Origin: Diaphorobacter aerolatus
Lineage (GTDB): Bacteria > Pseudomonadota > Gammaproteobacteria > Burkholderiales > Burkholderiaceae_C
Assembly: GCF_014489535.1 (NCBI RefSeq)
Contig: NZ_CP060783.1
Span: 806,001-870,000 of the forward strand
Direction: 5' to 3'
Length of the DNA stretch: 64,000 nt
The notes below the pieces were generated by a model, which ran no database searches, was not told where the DNA came from, and saw only the letters and a list, made by a program, of their open reading frames with translations. Positions 12,744-23,832 of this stretch are shown piece by piece. Numbering within the stretch: the stretch's first letter is position 1; every line of letters begins with the position of its first letter. Position numbers and translations under genes: made by a program.

Positions 12744-13036
12744 CTAGGCCGGCTTTGGCGCAACAAGCATTCTGGCGTTGCGCAGCACATCAAACAACGC
12801 GTCCCGTCCCATCGCTATACCCGCACCGCCTGGGTCTGTTTCATGCGCGCAGCGTGGCACTGGCAGCCCTGGTAATGCGCCTGACGGCTCACGCCCATGT
12901 GTTGGCAAGTTCTGCTCGCACTCATTCCTTGGACGAGTTTTTCCTGGAGATCGATCATGCGGCTCCCGTTCAGGCAATGATGAAAGATTGGTATTCCAAG
13001 AAGCCTGAGCGATTCAAGGAGCAGGTTTAGAATCAA
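12744..13036 (-). pseudogene. Degenerate IS3-family transposase (orfB N-terminal) remnant
   Basis: Two overlapping minus-strand frames carry pieces that resemble the start of an IS3 orfB: LVQGMSASRTCQHMGVSRQAHYQ (the HTH-like start of orfB) at about 12900-12970, and in the next frame AMGRDALFDVLRNARMLVAPKPA at 12744-12810. The piece between is scrambled and the DDE catalytic part is missing. No terminal repeats are visible. The 510 bases between pirin and the RND genes (12713-13222) hold nothing else I can support, apart from a very short CPTCQ zinc-ribbon-like peptide beginning at 13111. Confidence 0.45.
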
Positions 13037-13222
13037 TCGGGACTTGACATATAGACATCACCAACCCATCCTTTCGCTTAATTAAGAGACTAATTAGTCG
13101 CATTATAGACATGACTTGCCCGACGTGTCAAAGCTCAGATTTGCGATTGCTGTGCAACGGCCCCTGCTCGTCTAAGCCTCAACGAGGAATGGAGCAGGTC
13201 CGTTCTTTTCCAGCTTCAGTCG

Positions 13223-16200
13223 TTAGTACATTGGCTTGCGGGTGTCCTCGGGAGGAGGCATCGTCACCAACCGTGCAAGTTTGGGCCGCAGCCAGTTCTC
13301 GAAGTCATCCATCACCGCATACACCACGGGCACGAGCACCAGGGACAGCGCTGTGGAGGAAACCAAACCGCCGATTACCGCGATTGCTAGTGGCTGGCGG
13401 AATTCCGATCCGTTGCCCAGGCCGAGCGCCGTGGGCAACATGCCCATGGCCATGGCGATCGTGGTCATGATGATGGGCCTCGCACGTTCGTGCGCCGCGT
13501 CCAGCAGTGCCTGCGTCTGCGTGCTTCCGTTGCGTTCGGACTCCACCGCATGCTCCACGAGCAGGATGGAGTTCTTGGCCGCAAGCCCCATCAGCATCAG
13601 CAGGCCAATCAACACCGGTAGGTTGAGTTCGCCCCCACGAGCAGCAAGGCCAGGAAGGCTCCGGCAAGCGACAGAGGCAGTGCAGCCAGAATGATCACCG
13701 GCTTCACAAAGCTCCTGAACAGCAGAATGAGCACGCCGAGAATGAGCCCTACTCCAACCAAAATCGCCACACCAAAGCTGGCAAACAATTCATTCATGCT
13801 CTCCGCATCGCCATACAACGGGCGTGTCACACCTTCCGGCAGCTTCTTGAGGATCGGCAGCTCCTTGATGGCGGCATCGGCCTCGCCGAATGACGCACCC
13901 GCGATCTCGGCTTCCAGCGTGATGCGACGCTCACGGTCAAAACGGTCGATATGCGAATCGCCCACCTGGAAACTGAGATCAGCCACAGCGGAGAGCGGCA
14001 CGTTGCCACCATCAGCCGTCGGAACGCGTAGCGCACCGATGCTGCCCACGTCCTGGAGCGCCGTCTGCGGCAGGCGTACGCGCACAGCGAGCCGCTGACG
14101 GCCGGTGTTGAACTTGGAGGCGGTGGCATCGAGGTCGCCCACGCTGGTCATGCGCGCTATTTGGGCAACAACGTCGGGCGTCACGCCCAGGCGCGCAGCT
14201 TCATCCGGTTTGAGGCGAATCACCAGCTCTGGCCCCGGCAGCGGCGCGACTTGGTGTACGTTCTTCAACATGGGGAGCGCGCGCATTTGCCGCTCAACCT
14301 CACCCGCTGTCTTTGCCAGTACGGCACCGTTATGCCCACCCAGAATGACCTGGATATTCTGCGTCCCACCACCTTCGCTTGCCGTGTAGCTCAGGCGCAC
14401 GTCAGGCACGGACATCAAAACTGGTCTGATGTGGTCCTGGAACGCACGGGTGTTCATGGAGCGCTTTTCATGCAACTGCACGATGGCCGTTCCCTTGCGC
14501 GGATCGCCATCGCGCAAACTGCTACCCACGTTGACAAAAACATCTTTCACATCTGCCTCGGCACGCAATTGGCGCGTCAGCTCGACCATGGATGTCCGCA
14601 TGTCCTGCGTGGTGGCGCCTGGCGCTCCCTGGACGCTGATCTGCACCGTACCGCTGTTGCCAGTCGGAGAGAACCCCGTAGGCAACCAGCTCGCCAGCAC
14701 CAAGGAGCCCACAAAGATGGCCACACCCGCGCTCATGGACCACCAGCGGTGCGCAAGAGCCCACTCCAACACAGTGCGGTACCAACCAGTGAAGGGTTTG
14801 TGTACTTCCGGCCGGGTGGACGGCTTGAGAAGGTATGCACACATCAGCGGTGACAGCATGCGGGCTACCAGCAGCGAGAACAGCACAGATACGGCCACTG
14901 TCACGCCGAACTCACGGAAGTATGGACCCGCATTGCCGCCCATGAACGCTACTGGCAGGAACACGACCGCAATCGACAATGTCGTTGCGACCACGGCCAG
15001 CCCGATCGCATCGGCTCCCTCCATCGCAGCGCGCCAGGGAGACGCCCCCGCCTGCACGCGCTTTTGGATGTTCTCCACCTCGACAATGGCATCGTCGACC
15101 AGCACTCCGATCACTAGCGTCAACGCCAGCAACGACAGCATATTGAGGGTGTAGCCGAGTGCATGGATGACCGCAAAAGTCGGAATCAATGAAATGGGCA
15201 TCGCGACAGCGGCGATTACCGTCGCACGCCAGTCACGCAGGAACATAAAAACCACGACAGCGGCAAGCAGCATCCCTTCGAGCAGCGTATGGACCGTGGC
15301 GTCGAAGCTCTCTCGAGTGTTCTTTGCGCCCGATGTGACCAACTTGAACGAGACGTGCGGATGCTCTTGTGAGAGTTTGGCGACTGCAGCGCCTACCGCC
15401 TCTTCCACACTGACATCCGATGCGGCCTTGGTCTTCATGACCTGAAAACCCACCACGGGCTCGCCATTCAGAACGGCAAAGCCGCGTCGATCGCTCGCGC
15501 CGCTCGCCACCGTGGCGACATCGCTCAAACGCAAATGGCGACCGTCGCGCGTAGCAATTACCAAGTCTCCAAGAGATTGCACCGTCGCAGGTGCGGCGAG
15601 CACGCGAACCTGCTGCTCCTGAGAGCCTATCTCGGCGCGCCCACCAGATGCGTCCAAGTTGTGCGCACGCAAAGCATCGTTGATAGTCACTGCTGTCAGG
15701 CCCAGCGCCTGCATACGTGCGGGGTCGAGCGTGACCGTCACGTCCCGCCCTACACCTCCGACACGGGTGACCTGTCCAACGCCCTTGAGCGACACAAGCT
15801 GACGGGCGACCGTATCCTCGATGAACCAGTTGAGCTCCACATCGTCCATTTTGTCCGCTGCGACCGCATAGGTCAGCAGAGGCATGGCATCAAAGTCGAC
15901 TCGCTCGACGATCGGCGGCTCCACGCTGGAGGGAAGGTTGGCCCGTACGCGGTCAACCGCCGAGCGCACTTCGTCAATCGCCCGCTGCGGATTCTGGCCG
16001 ATCTCGAATTCAACCACCGTGGAGGACATGCCCTGAGTGACAGTGGAGATGACATGTTTGACACCGGCGACATTCGAGAGACCATCCTCCACCACCCGTG
16101 TTACTTGGGTCTCCACCTCAGTAGCTGCGGCGCTGGGCAAGGCCACAGACACCTGGACGGCCGGAAACGATACGTCAGGGAACAGCTTGATGGGCATGGC

Positions 16201-16296
16201 CCGGTAGGCCAACAAGCCGGACACAAGGATCGCGATGAACAGCAGTACGACGGGAATAGGGTTCTGGATAGACCAGGCCGAGATCCGCATTTTCAT
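13223..16296 (-). CDS. RND (HAE1-type) efflux pump inner-membrane transporter, frame broken at 13632-13636
   Basis: About 1025 residues when joined. It begins MKMRISAWSIQNPIPVVLL with TM1 and has the periplasmic porter domains, TM4 with the proton-relay pair in LVIGVLVDDAIVEVENIQ, and the second half with TM7-12. The first frame ends falsely after LLVGANSTYRC; the true sequence continues one frame over as LMLMGLAAKNSILLVEHA. One extra base in the C run at 13632-13636 restores LLVGGELNLPVLIGLLMLMG. It exports drugs, solvents or metabolites using the proton gradient. It overlaps the fusion-protein gene by 4 bases (ATGA) and belongs to the MarR-controlled operon. Confidence 0.88.
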
Positions 16297-17470
16297 GATC
16301 GTCCTGCCTTTCTATCGTCTGCAGTTGGGCGACCGCTCGTCTCTCCGTTTTGCAACGTCAACGTCTGCCCTCTAGGCGAAGGTTGCTGTGTCAGAGGTTG
16401 CGTTACTTTTACCAACACGCGGTCACCCTCCATCGCGAATGCGCCACCACCAAGAGCGATGCGCGTTCCCACGGGAGGACCGCTGCGCAGCTCAACCCAT
16501 CCATCGGCGCGGGCGCCCAACGTCACCGGAAGCTTGCGAATGCGTCCCTCTGCATCGACGGTAGCCAACAGTGGCCCCCGGCCTCGAAGTGCACCGCCTT
16601 CTCTGGAACAGCCGCCACGGGCCGTGCCTCTGGCTGAAAGCTCGCACGCGCAAAGCCTCCGGGGCGCAGGTCCTGGCGGACGGGCAAGGTCACGCGCACC
16701 TGTACCAACTTGGTTTTCTCATCCACACGACGCGACAGTAGTCGCACTTGCCCTTGCACATGAGCTCCCGACGCCAACACGACAGACACCGCCTCGCCTT
16801 GCCGGATGCGCCCCAGCTGGTGCTCGGGCACTTCTGCGGCCAGCTCCACCAGCCCTTCACGGGCCAGGCGGAACATCGGCTCAGCCCCCGATGAGGCCAC
16901 GTCGCCACGCCGCACCGTGCGCTGCAGCACCACCCCTGCAACTGGCGCGCGCAAAGTCATGCGTTCGGCCTCGACACGCAATCCAGCAAGCTGGGCCGCT
17001 GCCACGTCTGCATTAGACTGTCCGCTGGCAGAAGCCGTACGTCGCTGCTGGATCTGCTCGTCCGACAGCACTCCTTGCCCGTCAAGGCCCGCCACGCGCG
17101 CCGCTTCCGCCTGCGCCTGCTTTGCCTGAGCTCTCGCCTGGGCAAGCGCGGCTTCGGCTTGCTTGATCCGCGCCTGCAGCAAGCCGTCATCCAGACGGGC
17201 CAGCGGCTGACCCGCGCGCACGGCATCCCCTTCATCGACCAGAAGCGACGCAACTCGATAACCGGAAAGCTCTGGACCGACTACCACTTCCTCACGCGGC
17301 ACCAGCAATCCGGAAACTTCTTGGCTTGCATCCATCGGACGCATTTCCACCTCCGCTGCACTCACGGCACGAACCGACTCCACAGGCGGCTTCTGGACCA
17401 CACTGCCCTCGCCCTGTGAACACCCCATCAGCGCCATGGCAGCTGCCAGCACGCCCAATTCATATCTCAT
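16293..17470 (-). CDS. RND efflux membrane-fusion lipoprotein, frame broken at 16575-16579
   Basis: About 393 residues when joined. ATG 17470 opens a lipoprotein signal, MRYELGVLAAAMALMGCSQG, with the acylated cysteine at about residue 17. Next come the lipoyl/barrel-sandwich segment (LLVDEGDAVRAGQPLARLDDGLLQARIKQAEAALAQA) and a coiled-coil hairpin, then the beta-barrel. The frame breaks at HFEAGGHCW; one extra base in the C run at 16575-16579 gives FEAGGPLLATVDAEGRIRKL and reaches the stop at 16293. The same frame is open upstream to 17656 and would encode one hydrophobic helix; I regard that as non-coding or a tiny separate membrane peptide. Confidence 0.87.
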
Positions 17471-17637
17471 GTTGATCCTCTTTCCTACTTGTCTGGAGGC
17501 TAAGTTGTGAACCACCACCCAGCGCATGAACGATTCGGGAGGCATTCGGATGCCCACGCCGAATCCGCTGTACGAATATGTCGCCACCAATACAGCGATA
17601 GCAGCGATCACGACAACGATCCATCGAGTCACGTTGC

Positions 17638-19070
17638 TCAGCTCTGCGGCACCCAACTGGCATCAGCCTGCCAACCACCGCCCAATGCCTGGAACACCTG
17701 CACCGCGTGGTTCAGCGCTGTACCTCGTGCGTCAGTCAACGCAACGCGCGCCTGACGATAGGTTCGTTCGGCATCCAGCACTACGATCAGATCAAAGACA
17801 CCAGCGCGATACCCCTTGTCCGCAGCTTGGAACGCGGACTCCGCCCGGTCTTGCGCGCGCTGTAGCATGTCTAGCCGCTGCTGGTCAGACGCCATCTGCA
17901 GTAATGCTTGATCCGTCTCCGAAAACGCCCGCTGGACCGTCTGCTCATAGGCAATCACCGCCTGCTCCGCACGCGCACCTTGCGCTTTCGCCTGCGCCAA
18001 CAGACGAGGCCGGTCGAGCACGGGCAAGAGCACATTGCCCGCCAGGGACCAATAACCTGTGCGCAGCGAATTTCCATTGCCTTGCCAATTCAAACCGACA
18101 CTGGGCGTGAGCGTGATGCTGGGCCACAGCGCCAGGCGCGACAGCTCCAGCCCTCCCGCGGCGGCATTCATCTGCGCCCTCGCCATCAGCACATCGGGGC
18201 GACGCGTCAGTAGCTCGGAAGGCAGTGCATGCGGTAACCCTGGTGGCTTTGACAGGAGAGCAGCCGAAGGCAATGTGTCAAGCGAAGCATCTCCGAGCCC
18301 CACAAGCACTAGGAGGGCACGCCGGCTAGCGTCCCACTTCGCCTGCAGCACTACCTCATCGGCTTGGGCAGCCCACAAACTCGCCTCAACGCGTGCCAGT
18401 TCTGAGACTGGAGCAAGACCTCTGTCCATCTTGCGGGCGAGCAAATGCTGCAGGTTCCGCTGAATGGTGACCGTGGCCCGGGCATCCTCTAGCGCAGCAG
18501 ACAGACGCTGCACCCCAAACCAGGTTCTCGCAACCTCGGCTACCAGTGCGGCCCGTGCGGCATGGGCGGCATACAGTGCCGCGTCATATTCACCCTCGGC
18601 CTGCCGCGTATGAGCCGCACCGCGGCCAAAAACATCTAACTCCCAAGATACCCTTAGCCCGAGTGCTGCACTGTCCTGCGTGCCAAGATCCATCGCCGCG
18701 CCGTCGCCCTTGGAGCCTTCCAGCCTGCGGGTACCACGGCGCTCGACTCTTGCGTCCATACCACCCTGGGGCGGTACTGCGTCAGTGCCGCCTCGCGTAT
18801 CGCGCGCGCCTCACGCATGCGCGCCACCGCCATTCGCGCCTCTGTGCTGTCTCGAAGCGCCTGCTCCACCAAGCGGTTCAGTTCGGGAACATCAAATAGC
18901 ATCCACCAGCTATCTAACGATGCACTCGCCTCAGTACCCACTGGCACAGTCTTTGATGATGAATAGTGCGGCGCCATCACTGCAGATGGAGGCGGTGCAT
19001 CCGTAACAGCAGCGCATCCCGCCAACGCTATCGCCGACAGAGGCATCATCCAGCGAGACCAAGTCTTCAT
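17638..19070 (-). CDS. RND outer-membrane factor (NodT-type lipoprotein), frame broken near 18724-18731
   Basis: About 477 residues when joined. It starts MKTWSRWMMPLSAIALAGCAAVTD, with a lipobox (ALAGC). Two outer-membrane-efflux repeats follow: LNRLVEQALRDSTEARMAVARMREARA and, in the other half, ELARVEASLWAAQADEVVLQ to FDLIVVLDAERTYRQARVALTDA. The frame slips between SSAVVP and LEGSKGDGAAMDLGTQD; one added base at GGG 18729-18731 or CC 18724-18725 repairs it. It forms the trimeric outer-membrane duct of the pump encoded downstream. The start overlaps the MarR stop as ATGA, so the genes are translationally coupled. Confidence 0.87.
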
Positions 19071-19669
19071 ACCGACCTCTTCCTGGTCTTCAGTTCAAGT
19101 TCTGCTTTCGACAACTTCGCTGCCTGATGGCTGGATGTTGACGCCCGCTGCTTCACTGCCTTAGCTGGTGATCCTGAACCTTGCGATTCGACCCCGCCCC
19201 TCCATCCTTCACTATCAAGCTTGACGAGCATGGCCTGCATAGCCTCCGCAGTTACGCGATGAAAGTGTTGAGCTTCAAGCAAACGCTCGACCGCATCGTC
19301 GGTTAAATCACAAGTTGCCAGCAACTCCTCCACATAGCCGGAAAAACGCAGGCACTCTTGGATACTCTGCTCAAGCGACATGGCAAATGGATTGGCTTGC
19401 AACTGGAAAAAATCCTGCCGCTCGCCGCGCACAGCGACCCGTTCGATAACTCCCAATCGCTCGAGCAGACGAGTATTGGTGCTCACGCTTCCGCGACTGG
19501 CTTGAACGCGCTCCGCCAGGTCGGAAAAACTGATAGGGCCACCGTCAAGCAGTAGCACGGCTATCAGGCGCCCTGCTATACGAGACAGGCCGCTGTTTTC
19601 CGCCTGCATGGCGTTGCGCTCAATGAACAACTCTCGCGCCAACTGACCTGTGACATTGTTTGGACTCAT
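19067..19669 (-). CDS. MarR/GbsR-family repressor of the RND operon
   Basis: A 200-residue protein with a winged HTH at about residues 35-85 (LLLDGGPISFSDLAERVQASRGSVSTNTRLLERLGVIERV), then a helical dimerisation region and a Lys/Ser-rich basic tail (KQRASTSSHQAAKLSKAELELKTRKRSV). First gene of the efflux operon; its stop overlaps the outer-membrane-factor start. A near-perfect palindrome 28 bases upstream of its start (19698-19715) is the obvious autoregulatory operator. Inducing ligand unknown. Confidence 0.85.
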   Translation of the reverse strand: MSPNNVTGQLARELFIERNAMQAENSGLSRIAGRLIAVLLLDGGPISFSDLAERVQASRGSVSTNTRLLERLGVIERVAVRGERQDFFQLQANPFAMSLEQSIQECLRFSGYVEELLATCDLTDDAVERLLEAQHFHRVTAEAMQAMLVKLDSEGWRGGVESQGSGSPAKAVKQRASTSSHQAAKLSKAELELKTRKRSV

Positions 19670-19697
19670 GTGATGCTCCAGTTTTTACATTCGATTT

Positions 19698-19715
19698 GTT
19701 CAGTATATACTAAAC
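19698..19715. promoter_or_regulatory. Palindromic operator upstream of the MarR-RND operon
   Basis: GTTCAGTATATACTAAAC is an 18-bp inverted repeat with one mismatched pair, centred on GTATATAC. It lies 28 bases upstream of the repressor start, where it would overlap a promoter reading into the operon. Size and symmetry suit a MarR-type dimer. Confidence 0.6.
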
Positions 19716-20309
19716 ATAACGAACGATCAACCCAACACCAGATCTCAAGGGAGCGCTACAAGATGCCTATGGACGTACCCAGTCAACACACCTTGCGTCT
19801 TGCCGAAAGTGATCGCCGCCGTCTCCAATCACTGAGGCGTTGCAGTGCGAGAAGAAAGAGGTCAGGCGTCTACACACAGCGGAGGCACCCCATCCTTAAC
19901 GGCGACCCTCGGTTGCGACAGCCCTGCACAACAAAATCAACAGGAGTCAGAGCACGAGCTGCCTCGATTTGCGGACTGGATAGATGACTGAAGATGTGTG
20001 AGCCCCCCCACACAAGCGAAGTAGCACAGCGCCCTGCACTTTGGATGCCCCTCGGCCAGAGGCTGCGTTCTGCAAGGGCACGATTCACAAACTTCGCAGC
20101 CACATTGATGTGGCGAATCAGTCTGGCGCCGCCGACAGGCTCCCTCGCCAATGTCTTCTCGGTATGCCACTTTGTTCACCGCTCTTTCACATGTCGAGCC
20201 CAGGCCCTTCACGGCGGCATGTCGACTTGGCAAGATCGCGATACAAACATTCGAGGGGAGATCTCCGCATCAACTGGGTTGACTCCGCTCTTCATTCTTA
20301 CTAACACTA
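19716..20309. other. 594-bp stretch without a supported gene
   Basis: Between the operator and the mechanosensitive-channel gene no frame looks like a complete protein. One plus-strand frame ends in a natural-looking tail (QQESEHELPRFADWIDD, stop near 19987) and a minus-strand frame at 20000-20150 (RLIRHINVAAKFVNRALAERS) looks once-coding. I read these as decayed remnants of unknown origin. Composition changes from GC-rich to AT-rich towards 20300. Confidence 0.4.
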
Positions 20310-23300
20310 ATGGAACTAACAGTGCAAAAAGTAAAAAGACAACAGCCCATCAAGGCGTGGATGGCACGGCTCTTCTACATGTCCCTCCTCAGCCTTGCAT
20401 CAGTTGCACCATTGCACGCCAATACTTTCAATGTGCTTGGTGTTGGTTTAACCAAAGGCAATTCCAACACCAACGAGGGACGCAGTGGCGCAATTCAATC
20501 GCAGCTCGATGCGGCCAAAGCGTTAAACGCTGAGGCAGATACTCTTGCTCAAGAGTTGGACCGTCTTCGCGCAAACACGCAGGTACCACCGTCCCCCCTC
20601 CCTCCGAGCAAAGAGCAGATCAAGCAATCATTTGAAAGCTGGAAACAACGCATCCCTGCAGACGCTGACATTGAAATGCTTGAGCGCGTACTTGGTGAGG
20701 AACGCAAAGCGATTGCTACGCTTAAAGCCGGTATCGAACAAACCGCCACAGCTCAAGCCAATGTGGTTTCGCAACCCACATCAAGACGTGTTGATATATC
20801 TCAGCTCCAGCAACTTGTACGGGACAGTTCTGAGCCAGTAACCGCAGAGCCTGGGGAAACGGCTGAGCTTACACAAGCTCGTCAAGTACGACGAAGTGCG
20901 GAACATCGTCGAGCCTCGCTGGAATTAACCCTCCGCCAAGAAGAGCAATCCACGTTAGAAATTCGCCAGCGCTTGCTTTCAGCCCAACTGAACGCGCAGC
21001 GTACTGAGCTTACAGAACGCCTCTCTCATGTGGAATGGTTAAATCAGAACATCGCAGAATATAACAATAGGCTATTAGAGTTGCAGTCTCAGGAACTGCA
21101 TCGATTTGCAAGTCAAATCCCACAAGACCAATTAGTCATAAAAGAGCTAGCAAAACAAAATTCTGATCTCGCGGGTGAAATTTTAAAAAATTCCGTTCAA
21201 TTGAATCGAGAACGTGACGAGTTAAGCAATGACGAATACCTCCGCGATCAGTTGGTCACAATCGTCAATGAAACACGAACCCGGCTACGTTTAGGAGGGA
21301 ACAATGCTTCCGTAGGACAATGGCTATGGAGCCAAAGGATGGGTTTATCATCAAATAACGCTATACAGTCGAGATACAAGGCTACACTGCCAAAAATTGC
21401 AGACCTCCGCCTCGCAATTTTCAATGCTGGAAAAGCGAGAACCACACCAGATAGCACAACACCCAACGACATAAAAACAAAAGAGGAAAATAACAATCTA
21501 TCCCCTGAACAGGCATTACAGCGTGATTCGCTACGAAGCCAGCAAGCTAATTTAACGAGTCAACTACAATCATTTCTTCTCCGCCGCGTCGGTGTACTAG
21601 AGCAATCAGGCGAAACTCTACAGGTAATTCTTCGTCAGAGTAGCGATTTGCGTCAAGTCTTAGACAAAGAACTCTTGTGGCTTCCTAGCCACCGCCCAAT
21701 GGATAGCATTTGGTTGCGTGAATGGAACTCCGCGCAAGGCTCCAAACACAACTTGGAAAATGTTTTAAGCGCATCCCCTTTAAGAACGGCACGAGCACTC
21801 CTTATTGACCTATTAAGGACCCCTTGGCCATACATCATTTCTTCGGCAGTGGTAGCCTTACTATTGGTCTTGCGTAAATATGCGCTACGACAAATGTCAA
21901 AAATCGCACAGCAAGTGATGGATTTTTCAAAAGATAGATTTGGCCTGAGTATGGCGGCCTTAGGCTGGAGTTTACTTTATACACTACCTTGGAGCGTTGC
22001 AGCAATAACGTTCGGAGAGATAATGCAGGCATCTCCAGCACTGGATAACTCATTGGGTCCACTTGGTAGCGCCCTAAAGCAACTGAGTGCATTTATTTTT
22101 GTAGCAACACTCATCAACGCAATATTTCGCTCCAACGGTTTAGCACTTGCTCATTTTCAATGGCCAACAGAAGATGTGAAAACGTTACGCCAAGTGATGC
22201 GCCAATGTGCATGGCTTATTGTTCCGGCTGTGTTACTTGGAGGGATTGCCTACTATAGCCCTGATGATAACGCAATTAGTACCTGGGGCCGACTATCAAC
22301 GCTTGTTCTATCTATCGGTTTAGTTTTAGTAGTCTGCAGCTACATACGGCGAGAAGCAGCAAAAAATCGATATCAATTTCGCTGGGACTTGATTGCAAGT
22401 GTAATGCTCATCTTTATGCTCATAGGTCTAACTATTGGTGTAATACTGGGGTATGTCTATACTGCCATGGAGTTAATACAGGCACTTCTGACTAGTTTCG
22501 TTTTTTTAACAGCTTCAGAAGTTGCAATTGGACTACTGCAACGCTGGCTGCTTATAGGCGAGCGCCGATTAGCATTAGATCGCCTGCGAACTGCATCTAC
22601 ACACACCAAAGAAATCACAGATAACGGCAGCATTTCAGCAATTAATTATGAAGCAGATCAACTCGCATTGGTAACTGTGAGTCAACAAACGCGTCGACTA
22701 CTCGGGCTATTGGAAAAAGCATTAATCACTCTGAGCTTGCTCTATGCTGCACTCCCTATATTACCTGCGCTTATGCGCTCCGAAAGCATTGGACTTTGGT
22801 ACACCACCAATATAGGAGTTGATGGCCTACCTCAATCATCCCCTGTGACACTAATGGATGCAATATTGGGCATATTAACATTACTCTTAACCATCAGTCT
22901 CGCGCGCAACCTGCCAGGTCTGCTTGAAATAATATTATCCGCATCCGCCAGAATCAGCAGATCAACACGCTATACCACAACCACTTTGGTTCGCTACGCC
23001 ACTACTATTATTGGAACAGTGATTGCATTTTCGCTATTTGGATTGCGCTGGGGTCATCTACAATGGTTAGCCGCAGCACTAACTGTAGGCTTGGGTTTTG
23101 GACTTCAGGAAATTTTCGCAAATTTCGTTTCAGGATTAATTCTTTTGGTGGAAAGGCCCTTTCGAGTGGGCGATGTCATTTCTATTGAAAAAATTAATGG
23201 AACTGTCATGAGAATTCATACACGCGCTACTACAGTCCTTGATTTTGACAATAAAGAAATTGTTATTCCAAATAAAACATTCATAACTGGCCAGGTTACA

Positions 23301-23666
23301 AACTGGACACTAAGCAATGATGTCACTCGTCTAGTCATTGATATAGGAATTGCACACGGAAATGATCCTGCACAAGTGCAAAACATGCTACTCGATATAG
23401 CGCATACGCACCCGGATGTTCTCGACGATCCCAAACCAAGCTGTTGGTTCATGGCTCTAGAAGGCTCAGGTCAACGATTTGAGCTTCGAGCCTATGTTGG
23501 AAACGTTGATAATCGGCTGCAAGTGCGTAACGACCTCAATCGCGAGATCAATGAGCGTCTTTCAGCAGCTGGTATTGGTATTGCGGTGCCTCAAATGGAT
23601 ATTCATATGCATGATTCTCCGCGAGGTTTTATGAAACACCCTTGTACAGCCTCCAGCGACGCTTGA
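20310..23666 (+). CDS. Large MscS-superfamily mechanosensitive channel (MscK/KefA-like)
   Basis: 1118 residues. A signal peptide (about 1-38, ending PLHANTF) precedes a long periplasmic coiled-coil-rich region (residues 60-420), then some eleven membrane helices from about residue 505, and a C-terminal MscS pore and beta domain: LTVGLGFGLQEIFANFVSGLILLVERPFRVGD, then RIHTRATTVLDFDNKEIVIPN. This is the MscK/MscM plan of a large tension-gated channel that releases solutes on osmotic downshock. Codons are strikingly A/T-ended compared with the surrounding genes, which suggests horizontal acquisition. The frame is intact for 3.3 kb. Confidence 0.9.
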   Translation: MELTVQKVKRQQPIKAWMARLFYMSLLSLASVAPLHANTFNVLGVGLTKGNSNTNEGRSGAIQSQLDAAKALNAEADTLAQELDRLRANTQVPPSPLPPSKEQIKQSFESWKQRIPADADIEMLERVLGEERKAIATLKAGIEQTATAQANVVSQPTSRRVDISQLQQLVRDSSEPVTAEPGETAELTQARQVRRSAEHRRASLELTLRQEEQSTLEIRQRLLSAQLNAQRTELTERLSHVEWLNQNIAEYNNRLLELQSQELHRFASQIPQDQLVIKELAKQNSDLAGEILKNSVQLNRERDELSNDEYLRDQLVTIVNETRTRLRLGGNNASVGQWLWSQRMGLSSNNAIQSRYKATLPKIADLRLAIFNAGKARTTPDSTTPNDIKTKEENNNLSPEQALQRDSLRSQQANLTSQLQSFLLRRVGVLEQSGETLQVILRQSSDLRQVLDKELLWLPSHRPMDSIWLREWNSAQGSKHNLENVLSASPLRTARALLIDLLRTPWPYIISSAVVALLLVLRKYALRQMSKIAQQVMDFSKDRFGLSMAALGWSLLYTLPWSVAAITFGEIMQASPALDNSLGPLGSALKQLSAFIFVATLINAIFRSNGLALAHFQWPTEDVKTLRQVMRQCAWLIVPAVLLGGIAYYSPDDNAISTWGRLSTLVLSIGLVLVVCSYIRREAAKNRYQFRWDLIASVMLIFMLIGLTIGVILGYVYTAMELIQALLTSFVFLTASEVAIGLLQRWLLIGERRLALDRLRTASTHTKEITDNGSISAINYEADQLALVTVSQQTRRLLGLLEKALITLSLLYAALPILPALMRSESIGLWYTTNIGVDGLPQSSPVTLMDAILGILTLLLTISLARNLPGLLEIILSASARISRSTRYTTTTLVRYATTIIGTVIAFSLFGLRWGHLQWLAAALTVGLGFGLQEIFANFVSGLILLVERPFRVGDVISIEKINGTVMRIHTRATTVLDFDNKEIVIPNKTFITGQVTNWTLSNDVTRLVIDIGIAHGNDPAQVQNMLLDIAHTHPDVLDDPKPSCWFMALEGSGQRFELRAYVGNVDNRLQVRNDLNREINERLSAAGIGIAVPQMDIHMHDSPRGFMKHPCTASSDA

Positions 23667-23832
23667 TAGCACCGCTTCACCGCTCGTGAAAATCGTGGGT
23701 AAAGCGTTTCCAATTGCATGGCATTTGATGGTCGTCTCCCCAAGTACAGTTGGTATCGCGAGCAGTGCACGCTGTAGGTGGCGGCAAGCCACCGGACGGC
23801 ATTGCACCTTGTGCCTTTGTTGCAGTAGAGTT

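Noticed and set aside
13111..13180. Short plus-strand peptide beginning MTCPTCQSSDLRLL, zinc-ribbon-like
   Set aside because: Only about 20 residues are plausible before it runs into the antisense of the pump gene; too short to call, perhaps an IS relic.
17471..17656. In-frame upstream extension of the fusion-protein gene with one hydrophobic helix
   Set aside because: The lipobox signal from ATG 17470 is a much better start and the extension overlaps the end of the outer-membrane-factor gene.
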